From Triplophysa rosa (taxonomy: Eukaryota > Chordata > Actinopteri > Cypriniformes > Nemacheilidae), in assembly GCF_024868665.1 (NCBI RefSeq), contig NC_079896.1, positions 25,983,803-26,047,802 of the forward strand: 64,000 nt of DNA, written 5' to 3'. Below, piece by piece: positions 37,501-54,978 of the stretch; positions within the stretch are counted from its first letter, which is position 1; every line of letters begins with the position of its first letter. A program made the translations under genes and the position numbers. Under the pieces are notes generated by a model. It did no database searches, was not told the DNA's origin, and saw nothing but the letters and a program-made list of their open reading frames with translations.

Positions 37501-39717
37501 GCATTGCAACAAAATCTAGTGTCACTTGATATTTTTTGGGGTATATTGTTTTTTGTCTAAACTGATCCAACATCTAACCTAAGCATACATTCAACACACA
37601 TCCTAAATTCCCTCATCTACTCATAGCCATAGGCATTAAAAACACACACTATAATCCTGTGATTGGAACTGTTGTTCCTGTATGCTAGTGTACACAGTGG
37701 TCATGTATCTGAAGAACGAACTGAACAGAGGAGACTTCTTCATGATGTTGAGGAACCAGCCTGTGGCTCTGAGCCTCTACAGACAGGTACACACGCTCTG
37801 ACGTCAAGTAAGGTAATAAACCAGCAGAGGATCAATCCAATCTCTCTTTTTGGTGTTTGTTTCAGTTCTGTAAACATCAGGAGCTGGACACACTGAAGGA
37901 TCTCTTCAATCAAGATGATGATCACCAAGAACTCGGCAACTACTATGTAAAGGCCAGCTATAAAGAGCCGGTTAGCAGCTGCTTTTGAATCTTCGTCCTT
38001 TTTGGTCTCACGTTGACACCGTTCCCATCATTGAGCGTGTCATCCACATCTGGTTTCATTGAGATTTCAAGCAAGGGTCTTGGCAGTAGGATCTCAGCGT
38101 CCCACCTTTATGTGTGTTTACAGAGACTGGAGGCCAGGGTTTCTCTCCTGCAAAGTGCCGTGGACGAGTTCTACAAAGCCAAGAATGAATTCGCTGCTAA
38201 GGCCACTGAGGAAGAAATGCGTCTCCTGAGGTTCCAAAGGAAGCTGGAGGAAGAGAAGAGCGAGCCGCTGGTGGGATTTTCTCTTCACGACACCATCACG
38301 GCGCTGCTGTCCGTGGGGCTACACAAACATGCCGAGCAGCTCTACAAGGACTTCAGGGTTTCTGATAAAAGGTTAACAGCTCTGCCTGTGTGATTCTTTT
38401 TATCTCAATTGTTCGTTCCACACCTTTCTTTCTTAAATTAAAGGGAACAATTGACACTTCTTTCAAACCGGACTTAATTCTATGTAAATAAGATGGTTGA
38501 AGATCTTTGCTCGAAGCCAAAGGTTATATGTTTAGATATGATCATCTAGTAGTGAATGTTGTGAGAGATGTGGTTGACCGGACTGAGTTAGGAAGAATGT
38601 TCCACCAGGAAGGAGTTTTGAAGGACAATGAGCGGGAAATTGATTTACTGCCCTTATGAGAAGGCAATACAAGACGCCGCTGGTTTGCTGAACGCAGGGA
38701 TCTTGATGGGTGTGTGAAAGTATGCGTGGGGTGTGCCAGAAACACGAGTAGTTCTGTCTTGGCAGGGTTCAGCTGGAGGTGATGCTCTTTCATCCAAGCT
38801 GAGATGTCTTCTAGGCATGCGAGCTGCTACAGTCGTATCGTCTTTTGTTTTTTGCCGTCAGGTTCTGGTGGCTGAAGCTCAAGGCTCTGGCTGAGAAGGG
38901 GGACTGGGAGGAGCTGGAGAAATTTGCCAAAAGCAAGAAGTCTCCTATTGGATATCTGGTAACTGATGCCCTGTGTGTCTGTCGTAGAATTGTTCTCTTG
39001 TTGTTTATCACGAAATAAAACGCATTCTTCTGTTGTTGTGATTACAGCCATTTGTGGAGGTGTGCATTAAACACCATAACAAACATGAAGCCAGTAAATA
39101 TGTTTCTAGAGTCACACCAGAGCAGAAGGTCAAAGCTCACCTCGCCGTGGGGTAAGAGTTTGGAGTATATTCCACAAATATAGTCACAAATCAATTAAAG
39201 TGGCATTTATTGTGAAGAAAGATAGGACACACAAAAATATGTAAATTCTTGTTCATGTTTTAAAAGATGAAAAATACATATACTCTTTACAATTAAAACA
39301 AACTGTATTTCAACACTTTCTTGATGTTAACCTAAATAGAAAATTGTTATTGTGTTGATGAATTTACGCATGGTTACTCTAGAACACCTGTCGGGAATCT
39401 GAGGGGAAATGACATTTCACACTTTTAAACCATCTGGTTAAGAAAAGTGACGTGAAAAAATTTTAGCATCATTTTTTGCACCTAGCATTGCTATCAGTGC
39501 GATGCAATTTGTGAATTTGTAGGTGTGAATATAGTTTGAAAGTCACTCTGCGTGTTATTCTCTCTCACCCAGTGATCTGCAGAGTGCCACGGAAGCTGCT
39601 ATCGAGAGAAGGAACGAATCCGAGATCATTACCGTCCTGTCACGCTGTTCGGCCACAACTGATGTCATTTTGGTGGAACGTCTAAACCGGGCTAAAGCCA
39701 CCGCTGCCAAAAAGTGA
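31573..39717 (+). CDS. vps16: Vacuolar protein sorting-associated protein 16
   Basis: Core subunit of the HOPS and CORVET tethering complexes, acting at late endosomes and lysosomes. The N-terminus ([13 protein letters not shown]) and C-terminal part ([24 protein letters not shown]) match vertebrate VPS16, with an N-terminal beta-propeller-like half and a C-terminal helical solenoid. There are 21 coding exons: 31573-31622, 33838-33926, 34016-34107, 34186-34314, 34537-34681, 34812-34927, 35014-35136, 35336-35391, 35475-35659, 35750-35826, 35917-36048, 36126-36289, 36369-36477, 36999-37133, 37214-37322, 37689-37786, 37866-37970, 38124-38371, 38862-38958, 39048-39151 and 39573-39717. They total 2508 nt and 835 aa, against about 839 aa in mammals. 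All junctions keep phase. The intron after exon 8 would use a GC donor (TG|GCATGA). Intron 1 holds a 1.6-kb hAT element, intron 13 a MITE and intron 18 a LINE relic. A polyadenylation signal AATAAA lies at 40037-40042. Confidence 0.97.
32039..33656. mobile_element. hAT-type element in vps16 intron 1
   Basis: Termini cagtggtggacagtaacgaag and cttcgtccacctctg are inverted repeats. The insertion is flanked by a perfect 8-bp duplication catatacc (32031-32038 and 33657-33664). Subterminal 'gtacttaagtacac' and 'tgtacttttacttaagta' arrays occur at both ends. The 1618-bp body has no recognisable transposase frame. Confidence 0.92.
36634..36967. mobile_element. hAT-like MITE in vps16 intron 13
   Basis: Starts TAGGGATGTAACCATTCACTC and ends 'gtgagtcgatacatcccta'. 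The flanks ttgttaac (36626-36633) and atgttcac (36968-36975) match at 6 of 8 bases, consistent with an aged target duplication. It ends about 30 bp before exon 14. Confidence 0.75.
38537..38800 (-). mobile_element. LINE remnant in vps16 intron 18
   Basis: The minus-strand frame (38793-38542) reads '[15 protein letters not shown]', a reverse-transcriptase palm-flanking motif, fused to '[14 protein letters not shown]' and '[12 protein letters not shown]', the C-terminal region of L2-like LINEs. The middle is deleted. A second copy at 49561-49824 comes from the segmental duplication. Both duplication breakpoints in vps16 intron 18 (38505 and 38773) fall at or inside this relic. Confidence 0.75.
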
Positions 39718-40500
39718 GCCCGTCCACTTCCACCCTGATCAACTGAACTGACCAACACTGAACCATGTGCACCCAAAGCATCCTGCGCGATCGCCTTCAC
39801 GTGATTTTCTTTCAGACGTAATGGAACATTTGGATAGATAAGTCTGCAAAACAAAAGAGCTGACACAGAAGGATGGAGTTTGATAGAAAGGGTGTGTGCA
39901 CAGAGAGAAAGTCTGCATGTCAGCGTTTGCCTTCAGTGAGAAGCACTTCCCATCATCCTCTGCACCGTAAACATTTAATACCTTTGCCTTTACCGTTTTG
40001 TAAAGATGTCCTGCAGTTGTGAATATAAACATGTAGAATAAATCTGATAGGTCTGGTCCTTGATTTTGATTGGTTGAGCTGTGTTTGAAGCTTTTGTTAT
40101 TAACCTGTCATATCACACCAGTATTACTGCAACTTGAATAATGTTTTTATCAGCATTATTACATGTTCATTGCAGTGTTTTTATTTTATGAGACATTTCT
40201 AGGTATATGGAATGTCATTAATCATTCATTTAAAATAAAAGCAGCAAGTTTATAGTTTATTTCTGTGTTGTGCTTACTCTTTAGATCTTTTATATTATTT
40301 ACTTTAAACCACAGCTTCTTGGGACTTACTGCTTTATTAAATCCCTGTTATTTTAATTAAATTGTGGTTGCATACTGAACCATGTTGTCTCTATGGTTGG
40401 TTTCTTGTATTAAGTCGAGGTTACAGAAGAATGTATGTTACACTGAGTGAAACTGGGTTCAAACTCCTCATATGTGATGAACTAATGCTAATTTGGCTGC

Positions 40501-40613
40501 GTGTGCGCGCGCATGTATGTACAGAAGACGTCACGTGGTAGCTCAGAGGGCGAAAAGTTTGCAAAGTTGGAGACAGTTTGTAAGGACTGCGATCACACAG
40601 AGAAAGTGCAAAG
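40501..40613 (+). promoter_or_regulatory. rgn: Candidate rgn promoter and non-coding first exon
   Basis: GACGTCACGTGG at 40527-40538 overlaps a CRE-type half site with a CACGTG E-box. About 75 bp later a good donor (gcaaag|gtatga) follows at 40613. The first coding exon begins 0.9 kb downstream after an acceptor-like region, so this could be a 5'-UTR exon. Identical modules occur at about 47790 and 51551. Confidence 0.35.
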
Positions 40614-41522
40614 GTATGATAAAGCAAAGGTCTTCGTTTGTATTCGATCATTGTTATGGTGATTTTACAGACATTTGTGCGGTCACATGATCTTGCAGCT
40701 CAACGCCTCCACATATCAGTAAACACGAAGTTTGATATACACAAAACATGTAGTTGTGTAATTGTTGAATTGTGATTCGTCGCGTTATTTATTTTAAACT
40801 TCAAACGGGGTGTGTGTCAATACAACGTTGTAAAATCGACATTTTAGAGTCGATTAATCTTAGTGATTGAAACCTGTTTCCCCTTTGAAATGCACGAATG
40901 ACGCTTGTTGCGCGGCGTACATGACACAAAGTATCGCGAGAACTACTTAAAAGCACGACTTTCGAATCGTTCGCGCGATATTTTATGTTGTAGGCCGATC
41001 GGTTTGCGCAGTCCCCCGTGATGTTGTGATTATGCTTTTTGTGTAATTTTTGCATTCTTTCGACGTTAATGGTCGAGACCGGTTGGTTGAGATTATAATG
41101 AATACATACAGATGTTTATTCGTCACACTTAAGGACTTCAAACATTATACACTTTTTGACCAGATGGTGATAGTTGTGTGTCAATTAAATCATGGACGAA
41201 CACGCCCTGCTAATAAAAAATAGAAACCCAAAACACACTACAAAAAGGAATATCATAATGGTTTCAAGATATTTCATAATGATATTTGTAATAAAGACCA
41301 TTTGATTTTTTTTCAGCAGGGCTGAAGACCTGAAGGTGATCTACTTTCGTTTTATTTCATGTATTTTTCATTACAAAATATATGCACCGTCACACATTTT
41401 CAGTGTTTTTTCAGACCCCTGCTGAAACACCTTTGGACTGTCCTTAAACTTGAACTTTGTACGCAAGCACCGGTTTTTCAGGGCCCAGTAATCACATGAA
41501 ATTAAACTCTATTCCTCAGGTC

Positions 41523-43046
<1,524 letters not shown>

Positions 43047-44290
43047 AAATCAAGAAGACCATGATGTTTAATAAACCATCACAATGTTTTGCCATAAAAA
43101 CATTGATTCTTTTCTCACTGTTCTAACTGTGCAATCATTTCTATAATTCACACTTAAGATAGAAGAAAATCATCATTTCACGGTTTTAGACATTGGAAGA
43201 TATTTGCCTACAACTGATTTAAAAGATGTGATGTATACATGTGAATCAGTTGTACACATTTCTAATCCTGTTTACATGAACCACACTCTGTGAACTAAAG
43301 TATTAAGAAATGATTGCCAGGGATGAATTTGATAGAGATCAGAATTCCACACATGGAATGTTTATTAATGATCTCAACGTGTTGCTGCTAATCAGAGATA
43401 TTGAAGTGAGCTGATCAGACACTGTTATAATGCCAGGTTTATTCATGATGGTGCTAGAAAATGATAATGATGCTTACTGTAATTACTGCTTTTTATTTTT
43501 AATGTCCTGTTAAAATCAACACGTAACATATTTCTAAGTTAAACAGGATATTCTGTGGAAAATGTAGGCTGAGACAATCCATCAGGTATTTGGGTTATAA
43601 AAAGTGTGCGTTACATCCCAGGATTGAGGCGGACAGGGTTAAAAGATGATAGATGGCTTTCTGAAATCTAAAAAGAAGGAAATCATATTTTAAACAAATA
43701 TTATTTGGAAGTAACATATATATATATATATTTATATATATATATATATATATAGTGCACAATAAGACCAGGAATGTGCATTAAGTAAACGGGGTCCCAT
43801 GTTGACTGAACATAATCTATGACTTTAATGATGCTCTGTGAAACCAGGTTGGGGGAAAGGGTGGAATTTATTTTTGTGTGAAATGTGAATCTTCAATATA
43901 ACCTAAGAAAAAACTGAATGAACCTTTTATAAAATGTGTAGTTTTAATCATATAGATGTTTTCACAGATGGTAGCACTTTCGTAATAAAAGCATACACCT
44001 CCAAATAAAGATATTTCGATTTATAAGGATGTTTCGGTATTCATCTCAGCACTTAACCAATGCAATAAACAGCACTTGATGTACACGTTTGAAAAAACAA
44101 AACTCTTGGATCAAGCTAAATGTAATATTTTTACTGCATCAGAACATGGTGATTTATATTTGTGACCTATTTCCAAGTGGAAAATTAATCTTTCTAAAAT
44201 ATCAATAAACTATGATTTAGCATGCCCTCCTCTGAGGTTTATTTAGCATAATCTGTCACGTAACTCCCTTGAACCAGAGATACTTTTATT
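43047..44290. other. 3' flank of rgn, no gene; paralogue of 53530-54232
   Basis: Non-coding AT-rich DNA. From about 43665 to 44278 it aligns with 53530-54232, for example 'gaccaggaatgtgca' and 'ttccaagtggaaaa', at visibly lower identity than units A to C. A (TA)n microsatellite lies at 43718-43755. Confidence 0.7.
43718..43755. repeat. (TA)n microsatellite
   Basis: Alternating TA run with one TTTA interruption. Confidence 0.9.
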
Positions 44291-44489
44291 ATAAATATGG
44301 GATGGTCTGTAATACTTCAAATTGGAGAACCCGTAACGGCTAACAAAACCCATTGACATCCATTCAAATAACTAGCATCCGGTCTCCTTTCCTGCGTTCC
44401 GCTGAAGCCAGGTAGCCGTTACGCTTTTTTTGCCTTTAATGGTTGCAAGGCTTTCCTTTTAATAGGGCTTTGCTTGAACTATTATTTTC

Positions 44490-44510
44490 GACTCGGAACA
44501 CTTCCGGTGG
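44490..44510 (+). promoter_or_regulatory. ETS-type promoter site upstream of the small gene
   Basis: 'cacttccggtgg' fits an ETS/GABP CTTCCGG core in a locally GC-richer stretch, about 170 bp before the ATG at 44678. This is the usual place for such sites in CpG-type promoters. Confidence 0.3.
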
Positions 44511-44677
44511 GTTGGCTTCACTCCCTGCCGTTGGTTCAGCGTTGTGTGCGACCCAGTCATCTGTATACATTTTTACAAAAGTACAGGTTTCGTGTTCATT
44601 AATTAATTTCTTTCTTTTTACACTAACAAAATACCTAGAGGCCTGGCGTTACGTTCAGCCTATCAGAGTTAATAGCA

Positions 44678-45220
44678 ATGGAAACTGATCCAGATGGGCG
44701 AATTGAGACCGCAGCGGCCCAGCCGATTTACACTGCGTCGACGAGTTCTATTTATACTACTATAAAACAACAGTACTTCGGAAGACGGTGAGCCTAACTT
44801 ACAAATTCTCGTGAACGTTTAACGTTGAGAATTGTGAGTCAAAATTGTTTATTATATACATTATATTGCTAAAAACCGAACTCGAAACACAATTATATTT
44901 ATAAATGGCTAATATAAACGCATCAAACGTTGCCGAAATCTAGCTCATTAATTATTCATAGCAACAGCCAATGGCAAGTCTCCAAGGGAAGACCAAACAA
45001 TATTTTAACATTAACATATTGTTTGTAGTGTTTACATCATTTTGTTCGTTCAATTATCAGTTTACATTGTTGGAAGCACTCGCTGATACATAGTGTATAA
45101 AGAAATTTATCAAATGTAGATGTGTGAGCTCCAACAAACATTTAACGTTACTTGGCTGTACGTGGTTCCTTCAGGTATGGCCGTGTCCCGTTTTACAAAG
45201 CTTCACAGAGCAGAGATTGA
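44678..45220 (+). CDS. Possible two-exon gene for a 51-aa protein
   Basis: Exon 1 (44678-44787) starts at agcaATGg, a good Kozak context. It encodes 36 residues including 'QPIYTASTSSIYTTIKQQYF' and ends at a strong donor GACG|GTGAGC. Exon 2 (45175-45220) follows an acceptor 'ggttccttcag' in the right phase and adds YGRVPFYKASQSRD before TGA. The total is 156 nt, 51 aa. No signal peptide, membrane segment or known domain is visible. An alternative acceptor near 45318 would give a different C-terminus. It lies between the intact rgn and the duplicated block, and is absent from copies B and C. I do not recognise a family. It could be the 5' end of a gene disrupted by the duplications. Confidence 0.4.
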
Positions 45221-45740
45221 ACTAATTTCCGATTTTTCACAAACATGAATTAACAGTATTGGATTGTTTTAACACCAACCCTGATTTTACTGTATGTTGT
45301 CATCGCTTCAAGAGTGCAGATGTGATCGAGCCACAGCACGTGAAACGGTATGTGAATGCGCTAGCATTAGCTAATGCTAAAGATTACACGTGCACAGTGG
45401 AAACAATCGTTTGGTTTTATTTGTACAGACTGTAGCGTCAAATGTTAATAAAATAACGTGTAATAACTGTACATATTTCTGCGATGTACATATTGGATTC
45501 TCTACGTAATATGCTTTTACATGTGCACTCTCCCATATCTGTATGTTATTAATTTGCGTTATTTATTTCGTTGTACAGCTGTAAAATGACAATAAAAATA
45601 TCTTGTGTATAAAAATGTGACTGTGCATAACAGTTTTCTTCACAAATACCATTATTAAACATCAGCTGTTTCAACCATTAAAATTCGTTTATGTAGTGTA
45701 TTTGGATTAAATGGTGTTCTTTTAATTACCATTCACCAGG
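45221..45740. other. No gene recognised
   Basis: AT-rich. An AATAAA at about 45591-45596 could serve as polyadenylation signal for the candidate small gene. Confidence 0.3.
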
Positions 45741-46035
45741 TTCTTGGCAGGTATGTATAAAACAGAGTTTATATTGTATGGCCCTACTTTCACTGTCATC
45801 ATTTACTTTCTCTAAGTTATGAGAAATAAGAACGGGTTCTGTATAGAACTACATAAAATACAATAAGTATGTAAATATGTATTACTGTTTAGTGTATACA
45901 GTATTGATGTATTGCAGTCTTTTATTAAAACCACGTTTACCCCGTCGTGTCCAAGTACCATGGGAATAGAACTGCGGCCGGCCGTGGTGGAGAGGAAACA
46001 GGGCTCTCTGTACACGCTTCATCCTGACCGCTCTT
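45741..46035 (+). pseudogene. Old rgn fragment: end of exon 2, intron 2, part of exon 3
   Basis: Aligns with 41938-42249. The exon 3 part (45959-46034) is identical to the intact gene, but the intron is clearly diverged with indels. The acceptor is altered (ccaagtacc instead of ccaggtacc), which shifts the junction by one base. It ends abruptly in codon Ser142 (gaccgctct), and after one extra base joins vps16 intron 18 sequence of copy B. It cannot encode a functional protein. Confidence 0.85.
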
Positions 46036-49000
46036 CTGGAGGTGATGCTCTTTCATCCAAGCTGAGATGTCTTCTAGGCATGCGAGCTGCTACAGTCGTA
46101 TCGTCTTTTGTTTTTTGCCGTCAGGTTCTGGTGGCTGAAGCTCAAGGCTCTGGCTGAGAAGGGGGACTGGGAGGAGCTGGAGAAATTTGCCAAAAGCAAG
46201 AAGTCTCCTATTGGATATCTGGTAACTGATGCCCTGTGTGTCTGTCGTAGAATTGTTCTCTTGTTGTTTATCACGAAATAAAACGCATTCTTCTGTTGTT
46301 GTGATTACAGCCATTTGTGGAGGTGTGCATTAAACACCATAACAAACATGAAGCCAGTAAATATGTTTCTAGAGTCACACCAGAGCAGAAGGTCAAAGCT
46401 CACCTCGCCGTGGGGTAAGAGTTTGGAGTATATTCCACAAATATAGTCACAAATCAATTAAAGTGGCATTTATTGTGAAGAAAGATAGGACACACAAAAA
46501 TATGTAAATTCTTGTTCATGTTTTAAAAGATGAAAAATACATATACTCTTTACAATTAAAACAAACTGTATTTCAACACTTTCTTGATGTTAACCTAAAT
46601 AGAAAATTGTTATTGTGTTGATGAATTTACGCATGGTTACTCTAGAACACCTGTCGGGAATCTGAGGGGAAATGACATTTCACACTTTTAAACCATCTGG
46701 TTAAGAAAAGTGACGTGAAAAAATTTTAGCATCATTTTTTGCACCTAGCATTGCTATCAGTGCGATGCAATTTGTGAATTTGTAGGTGTGAATATAGTTT
46801 GAATGTCACTCTGCGTGTTATTCTCTCTCACCCAGTGATCTGCAGAGTGCCACGGAAGCTGCTATCGAGAGAAGGAACGAATCCGAGATCATTACCGTCC
46901 TGTCACGCTGTTCGGCTACAACTGATGTCATTTTGGTGGAACGTCTAAACCGGGCTAAAGCCACCGCTGCCAAAAAGTGAGCCCGTCCACTTCCACCCTG
47001 ATCAACTGAACTGACCAACACTGAACCATGTGCACCCAAAGCATCCTGCGCGATCGCCTTCACGTGATTTTCTTTCAGACGTAATGGAACATTTGGATAG
47101 ATAAGTCTGCAAAACAAAAGAGCTGACACAGAAGGATGGAGTTTGATAGAAAGGGTGTGTGCACAGAGAGAAAGTCTGCATGTCAGCGTTTGCCTTCAGT
47201 GAGAAGCACTTCCCATCATCCTCTGCACCGTAAACATTTAATACCTTTGCCTTTACCGTTTTGTAAAGATGTCCTGCAGTTGTGAATATAAACATGTAGA
47301 ATAAATCTGATAGGTCTGGTCCTTGATTTTGATTGGTTGAGCTGTGTTTGAAGCTTTTGTTATTAACCTGTCATATCACACCAGTATTACTGCAACTTGA
47401 ATAATGTTTTTATCAGCATTATTACATGTTCATTGCAGTGTTTTTATTTTATGAGACATTTCTAGGTATATGGAATGTCATTAATCATTCATTTAAAATA
47501 AAAGCAGCAAGTTTATAGTTTATTTCTGTGTTGTGCTTACTCTTTAGATCTTTTATATTATTTACTTTAAACCACAGCTTCTTGGGACTTACTGCTTTAT
47601 TAAATCCCTGTTATTTTAATTAAATTGTGGTTGCATACTGAACCATGTTGTCTCTATGGTTGGTTTCTTGTATTAAGTCGAGGTTACAGAAGAATGTATG
47701 TTACACTGAGTGAAACTGGGTTCAAACTCCTCATATGTGATGAACTAATGCTAATTTGGCTGCGTGTGCGCGCGCATGTATGTACAGAAGACGTCACGTG
47801 GTAGCTCAGAGGGCGAAAAGTTTGCAAAGTTGGAGACAGTTTGTAAGGACTGCGATCACACAGAGAATGTGCAAAGGTATGATAAAGCAAAGGTCTTCGT
47901 TTGTATTCGATCTTTGTTATGGTGATTTTACAGACATTTGTGCGGTCACATGATCTTGCAGCTCAACGCCTCCACATATCAGTAAACACGAAGTTTGATA
48001 TACACAAAACATGTAGTTGTGTAATTGTTGAATTGTGATTCGTCGCGTTATTTATTTTAAACTTCAAACGGGGTGTGTGTCAATACAACGTTGTAAAATC
48101 GACATTTTAGAGTCGATTAATCTTAGTGATTGAAACCTGTTTCCCCTTTGAAATGCACGAATGACGCTTGTTGCGCGGCGTACATGACACAAAGTATCGC
48201 GAGAACTACTTAAAAGCACGACTTTCGAATCGTTCGCGCGATATTTTATGTTGTAGGCCGATCGGTTTGCGCATTCCCCCGTGATGTTGTGATTATGCTT
48301 TTTGTGCAATTTTTGCATTCTTTCGACGTTAATGGTCGAGACCGGTTGGTTGAGATTATAATGAATACATACAGATGTTTATTCGTCACACTTAAGGACT
48401 TCAAACATTATACACTTTTTGACCAGATGGTGATAGTTGTGTGTCAATTAAATCATTGACGAACACGCCCTGCTAATAAAAAATAGAAACCCAAAACACA
48501 CTACAAAAAGGAATATCATAATGGTTTCAAGATATTTCATAATGATATTTGTAATAAAGACCATTTGATTTTTTTTCAGCAGGGCTGAAGACCTGAAGGT
48601 GATCTACTTTCGTTTTATTTCATGTATTTTTCATTACAAAATATATGCACCGTCACACATTTTCAGTGTTTTTTCAGACCCCTGCTGAAACACCTTTGGA
48701 CTGTCCTTAAACTTGAACTTTGTACGCAAGCACCGGTTTTTCAGGGCCCAGTAATCACATGAAATTAAACTCTATTCCTCAGGTCATGTCGTCCATAAAA
48801 GTGGCGTGTGTGATCAAAGAGAAGAATGAAATTGGCGAGAGTCCCATCTGGGAGGAAAAGGACTCGTCTTTGGTTTACGTTGACATTACGGGTCAGAGGG
48901 TCAGCCGGTGGAGCTCTCTCACAGGTCACATAGAGAGTATCACTACAGGTGAGACATCAGAGAGTTTGTCTGTGTTTTAGGAGATAAAAGCTCCTGTGAA

Positions 49001-49528
49001 AATGGCATTGTGTGTTTTTATTTTCACAGAGAAACCTGTAGGATCTGTGGTTCTGCGGAAGGCAGGCGGTTACGTCATTGCGGAGGGAACACGCTTTGCG
49101 TTTGTTGACTGGGTCAAGCGCTCCATAACAACAGCCGTTCAGCTGGACAAGGAAAAGCCCAACACTCGCTTCAATGATGGAAAAGTCGATCCAGCTGGAA
49201 GGTTCTTTGCGGGTATATAAAAAACGGAATAATTTACTGTCATAATTTACTTTCTCTAGGTTTAGCTTACAAGAAATACGAAAGGTTTCTGTATAGAACT
49301 ACATAAAATACAATATTATATCAATGTTTGGGTCACTATACAATAAAAAATGCTTATGTATTGCTGTTTAGTGTACACAGTATTGATGTATTGCAGTCTT
49401 TTATTAAAACCACGTTTACCCCGTCGTGTCCAGGTACCATGGGAATAGAACTGCGGCCGGCCGTGGTGGAGAGGAAACAGGGCTCTCTGTACACGCTTCA
49501 TCCTGACCGCTCTGTCGTTCATCATTTC
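46036..49528 (+). repeat. Segmental duplication copy B
   Basis: Equals 38773-42265. At least seven substitutions separate it from A and C, for example 'gagaatgtgc' for 'gagaaagtgc', 'gcgcattccc' for 'gcgcagtccc' and 'aatcattgac' for 'aatcatggac'. It begins inside the LINE relic of vps16 intron 18 and ends inside rgn exon 3 after codon Phe147. Confidence 0.92.
46125..46980 (+). pseudogene. vps16 exons 19-21, copy B
   Basis: Exons at 46125-46221, 46311-46414 and 46836-46980, with splice sites and stop intact. The one exonic change seen (GCC to GCT before ACA ACT) is synonymous. No upstream vps16 exons accompany it, so it is not a gene on its own. The exon 18 donor and this exon 19 acceptor share phase, so it could act as an alternative 3' end. 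The vps16 polyadenylation signal upstream makes that unlikely. Confidence 0.85.
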
Positions 49529-53529
<4,001 letters not shown>

Positions 53530-53555
<26 letters not shown>

Positions 53556-54232
53556 TATTTGAAACAAATATTCATTTGAAATATATATACAGTATATATA
53601 TATAGTGCACAAGAAGACCAGGAATGTGCAAAAGGTGAATGGGGTTGCATGTTGACTTTAAAACATACTGTAACTGTATCTATGACTTTAAAGATGCTTG
53701 CGGGGAAAAGGTGGAATTAATTTTTGGGTGAATCTTCAAAAAAACCTGAAAAAGTCAGAAAAACACTAAATGGACCTTTTTTTGTATAATTCGGCAATAT
53801 TTTGTGAGGTTTAATCACATTGGTGTTTTCACAGGTGGTAGCACTTCAATAATCAAAACATACACCTCCTAATGAAGATATTTTGTATTATAATGTTTTC
53901 ATTACACCTAACCAATGAAACAAACAGCACTCTTGGTTAAAGCTAAATGTAATATTTCTACTACAGCAGTACATACTAGTCATTTTGCTTTGGGACATAT
54001 TTCCAAGTGGAAAAATTCTAAATCATAAGAGCTTTATTGCCAAGTGTTCTTGCACACACAAGGAATTTTCTTTGGTGTTGAAAGCTTCTTGTACAGACAT
54101 TCAACACAATGACAATACAATATAATACGATTTACAGTCTAAAAGATTCTAAATAAACTATAATTGTGCATGCTCTGGGGGTTAAATAACATGTTCTTTG
54201 TCACTTAATTCTCAAGTAACTCTCTTGAACTA
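53530..54232. repeat. Diverged paralogue of the rgn 3' flank
   Basis: Aligns with 43665-44278 in the same order ('agaaggaaat', 'gtgcacaagaagaccaggaa', 'ttccaagtggaaaa', 'aataaactataatt'). Substitutions and indels are many, far more than between units A and C. It contains a later 122-bp insertion at 54024-54145. Confidence 0.8.
54024..54145 (+). mobile_element. Short retroelement insertion with 9-bp target duplication
   Basis: Inserted sequence containing 'gctttattgccaagtgttct' and 'cacacaaggaattttc', a widespread fish retroelement end. It is bracketed by attctaaat at 54015-54023 and 54146-54154. The paralogous site near 44190 lacks it, giving an empty-site control. Confidence 0.75.
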
Positions 54233-54449
54233 ATATTTCAGCTGTTTTCAGCATTTTGCTGCAACACGCAAACTGTGCAAAATGGCAGCGTTTGCAAAAT
54301 GCTTTAAAACAAATAGGAAGTAAATCAGCTGTGCTGGCAAGTACCACGACCTTAAATAAAGAAATAAATTCAGTTTGGACAGAAAGAAAACAAAGGATAT
54401 TTTTGTGACATTAAGAAAACTGTAAAACCGTTGAAAAAGAAAAACTGAT

Positions 54450-54512
54450 GTAATCTGTAAATCGCTTTGGATAAAAGCGTCCTGCTAAATTACTAAATGT
54501 AAATGTAAAAAA
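54450..54512 (+). mobile_element. Isolated L2-type LINE tail
   Basis: 'gtaaatcgctttggataaaa' followed by 'gcgtcctgctaaatt' and an 'aaatgtaaatgta' end is the fish L2 tail without any coding part. Confidence 0.65.
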
Positions 54513-54978
54513 GTAGAATGTGTTTTTCTTGTCAGGCCAGCCAAGCTTGATATCACATACTGTCCGTCCAGTGTACTTTATTTTACTACTATTTTGTGTC
54601 CCATGTAGCCAGCGTTGAACATTTGTGTATGACTGAATATTTTCAGAAGGTTGAGGTGAAGGACCTCACGTTGTACTGAGATGTTTCTATTCACAAGCTT
54701 AAACAATCTTTGAGGAACTGAAAGAAATCTTAGGAGGGGCCCATTAAATTTAGCTAAGTGGTTTATGATGATCTATCCGAAGGGTGTCGCCTAAAACTGC
54801 ATATAAAACCATAAACGGTTATTTTGGAGCATAAAGAGGACAAGACACAGATACTGTAAGTGATATGGACTGCCTTGACAAATTCACTGTTAATAGTTCA
54901 TCGTAGTTTTTAATAGTAAACGCATGTTTATGTTTTTTATTATGTCAATGTATTGTTAAAAAACTAAGCAAGAACAGA

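Noticed and set aside
39555..40032. Minus-strand frames repeated in all three copies
   Set aside because: Antisense to vps16 exon 21 and its 3' UTR; repetition comes from the segmental duplication.
45912..46157. Open frame joining rgn exon 3 to vps16 intron 18 and exon 19
   Set aside because: It enters vps16 exon 19 out of frame and lacks the 5' rgn exons, so it is a chance fusion at the duplication joint.
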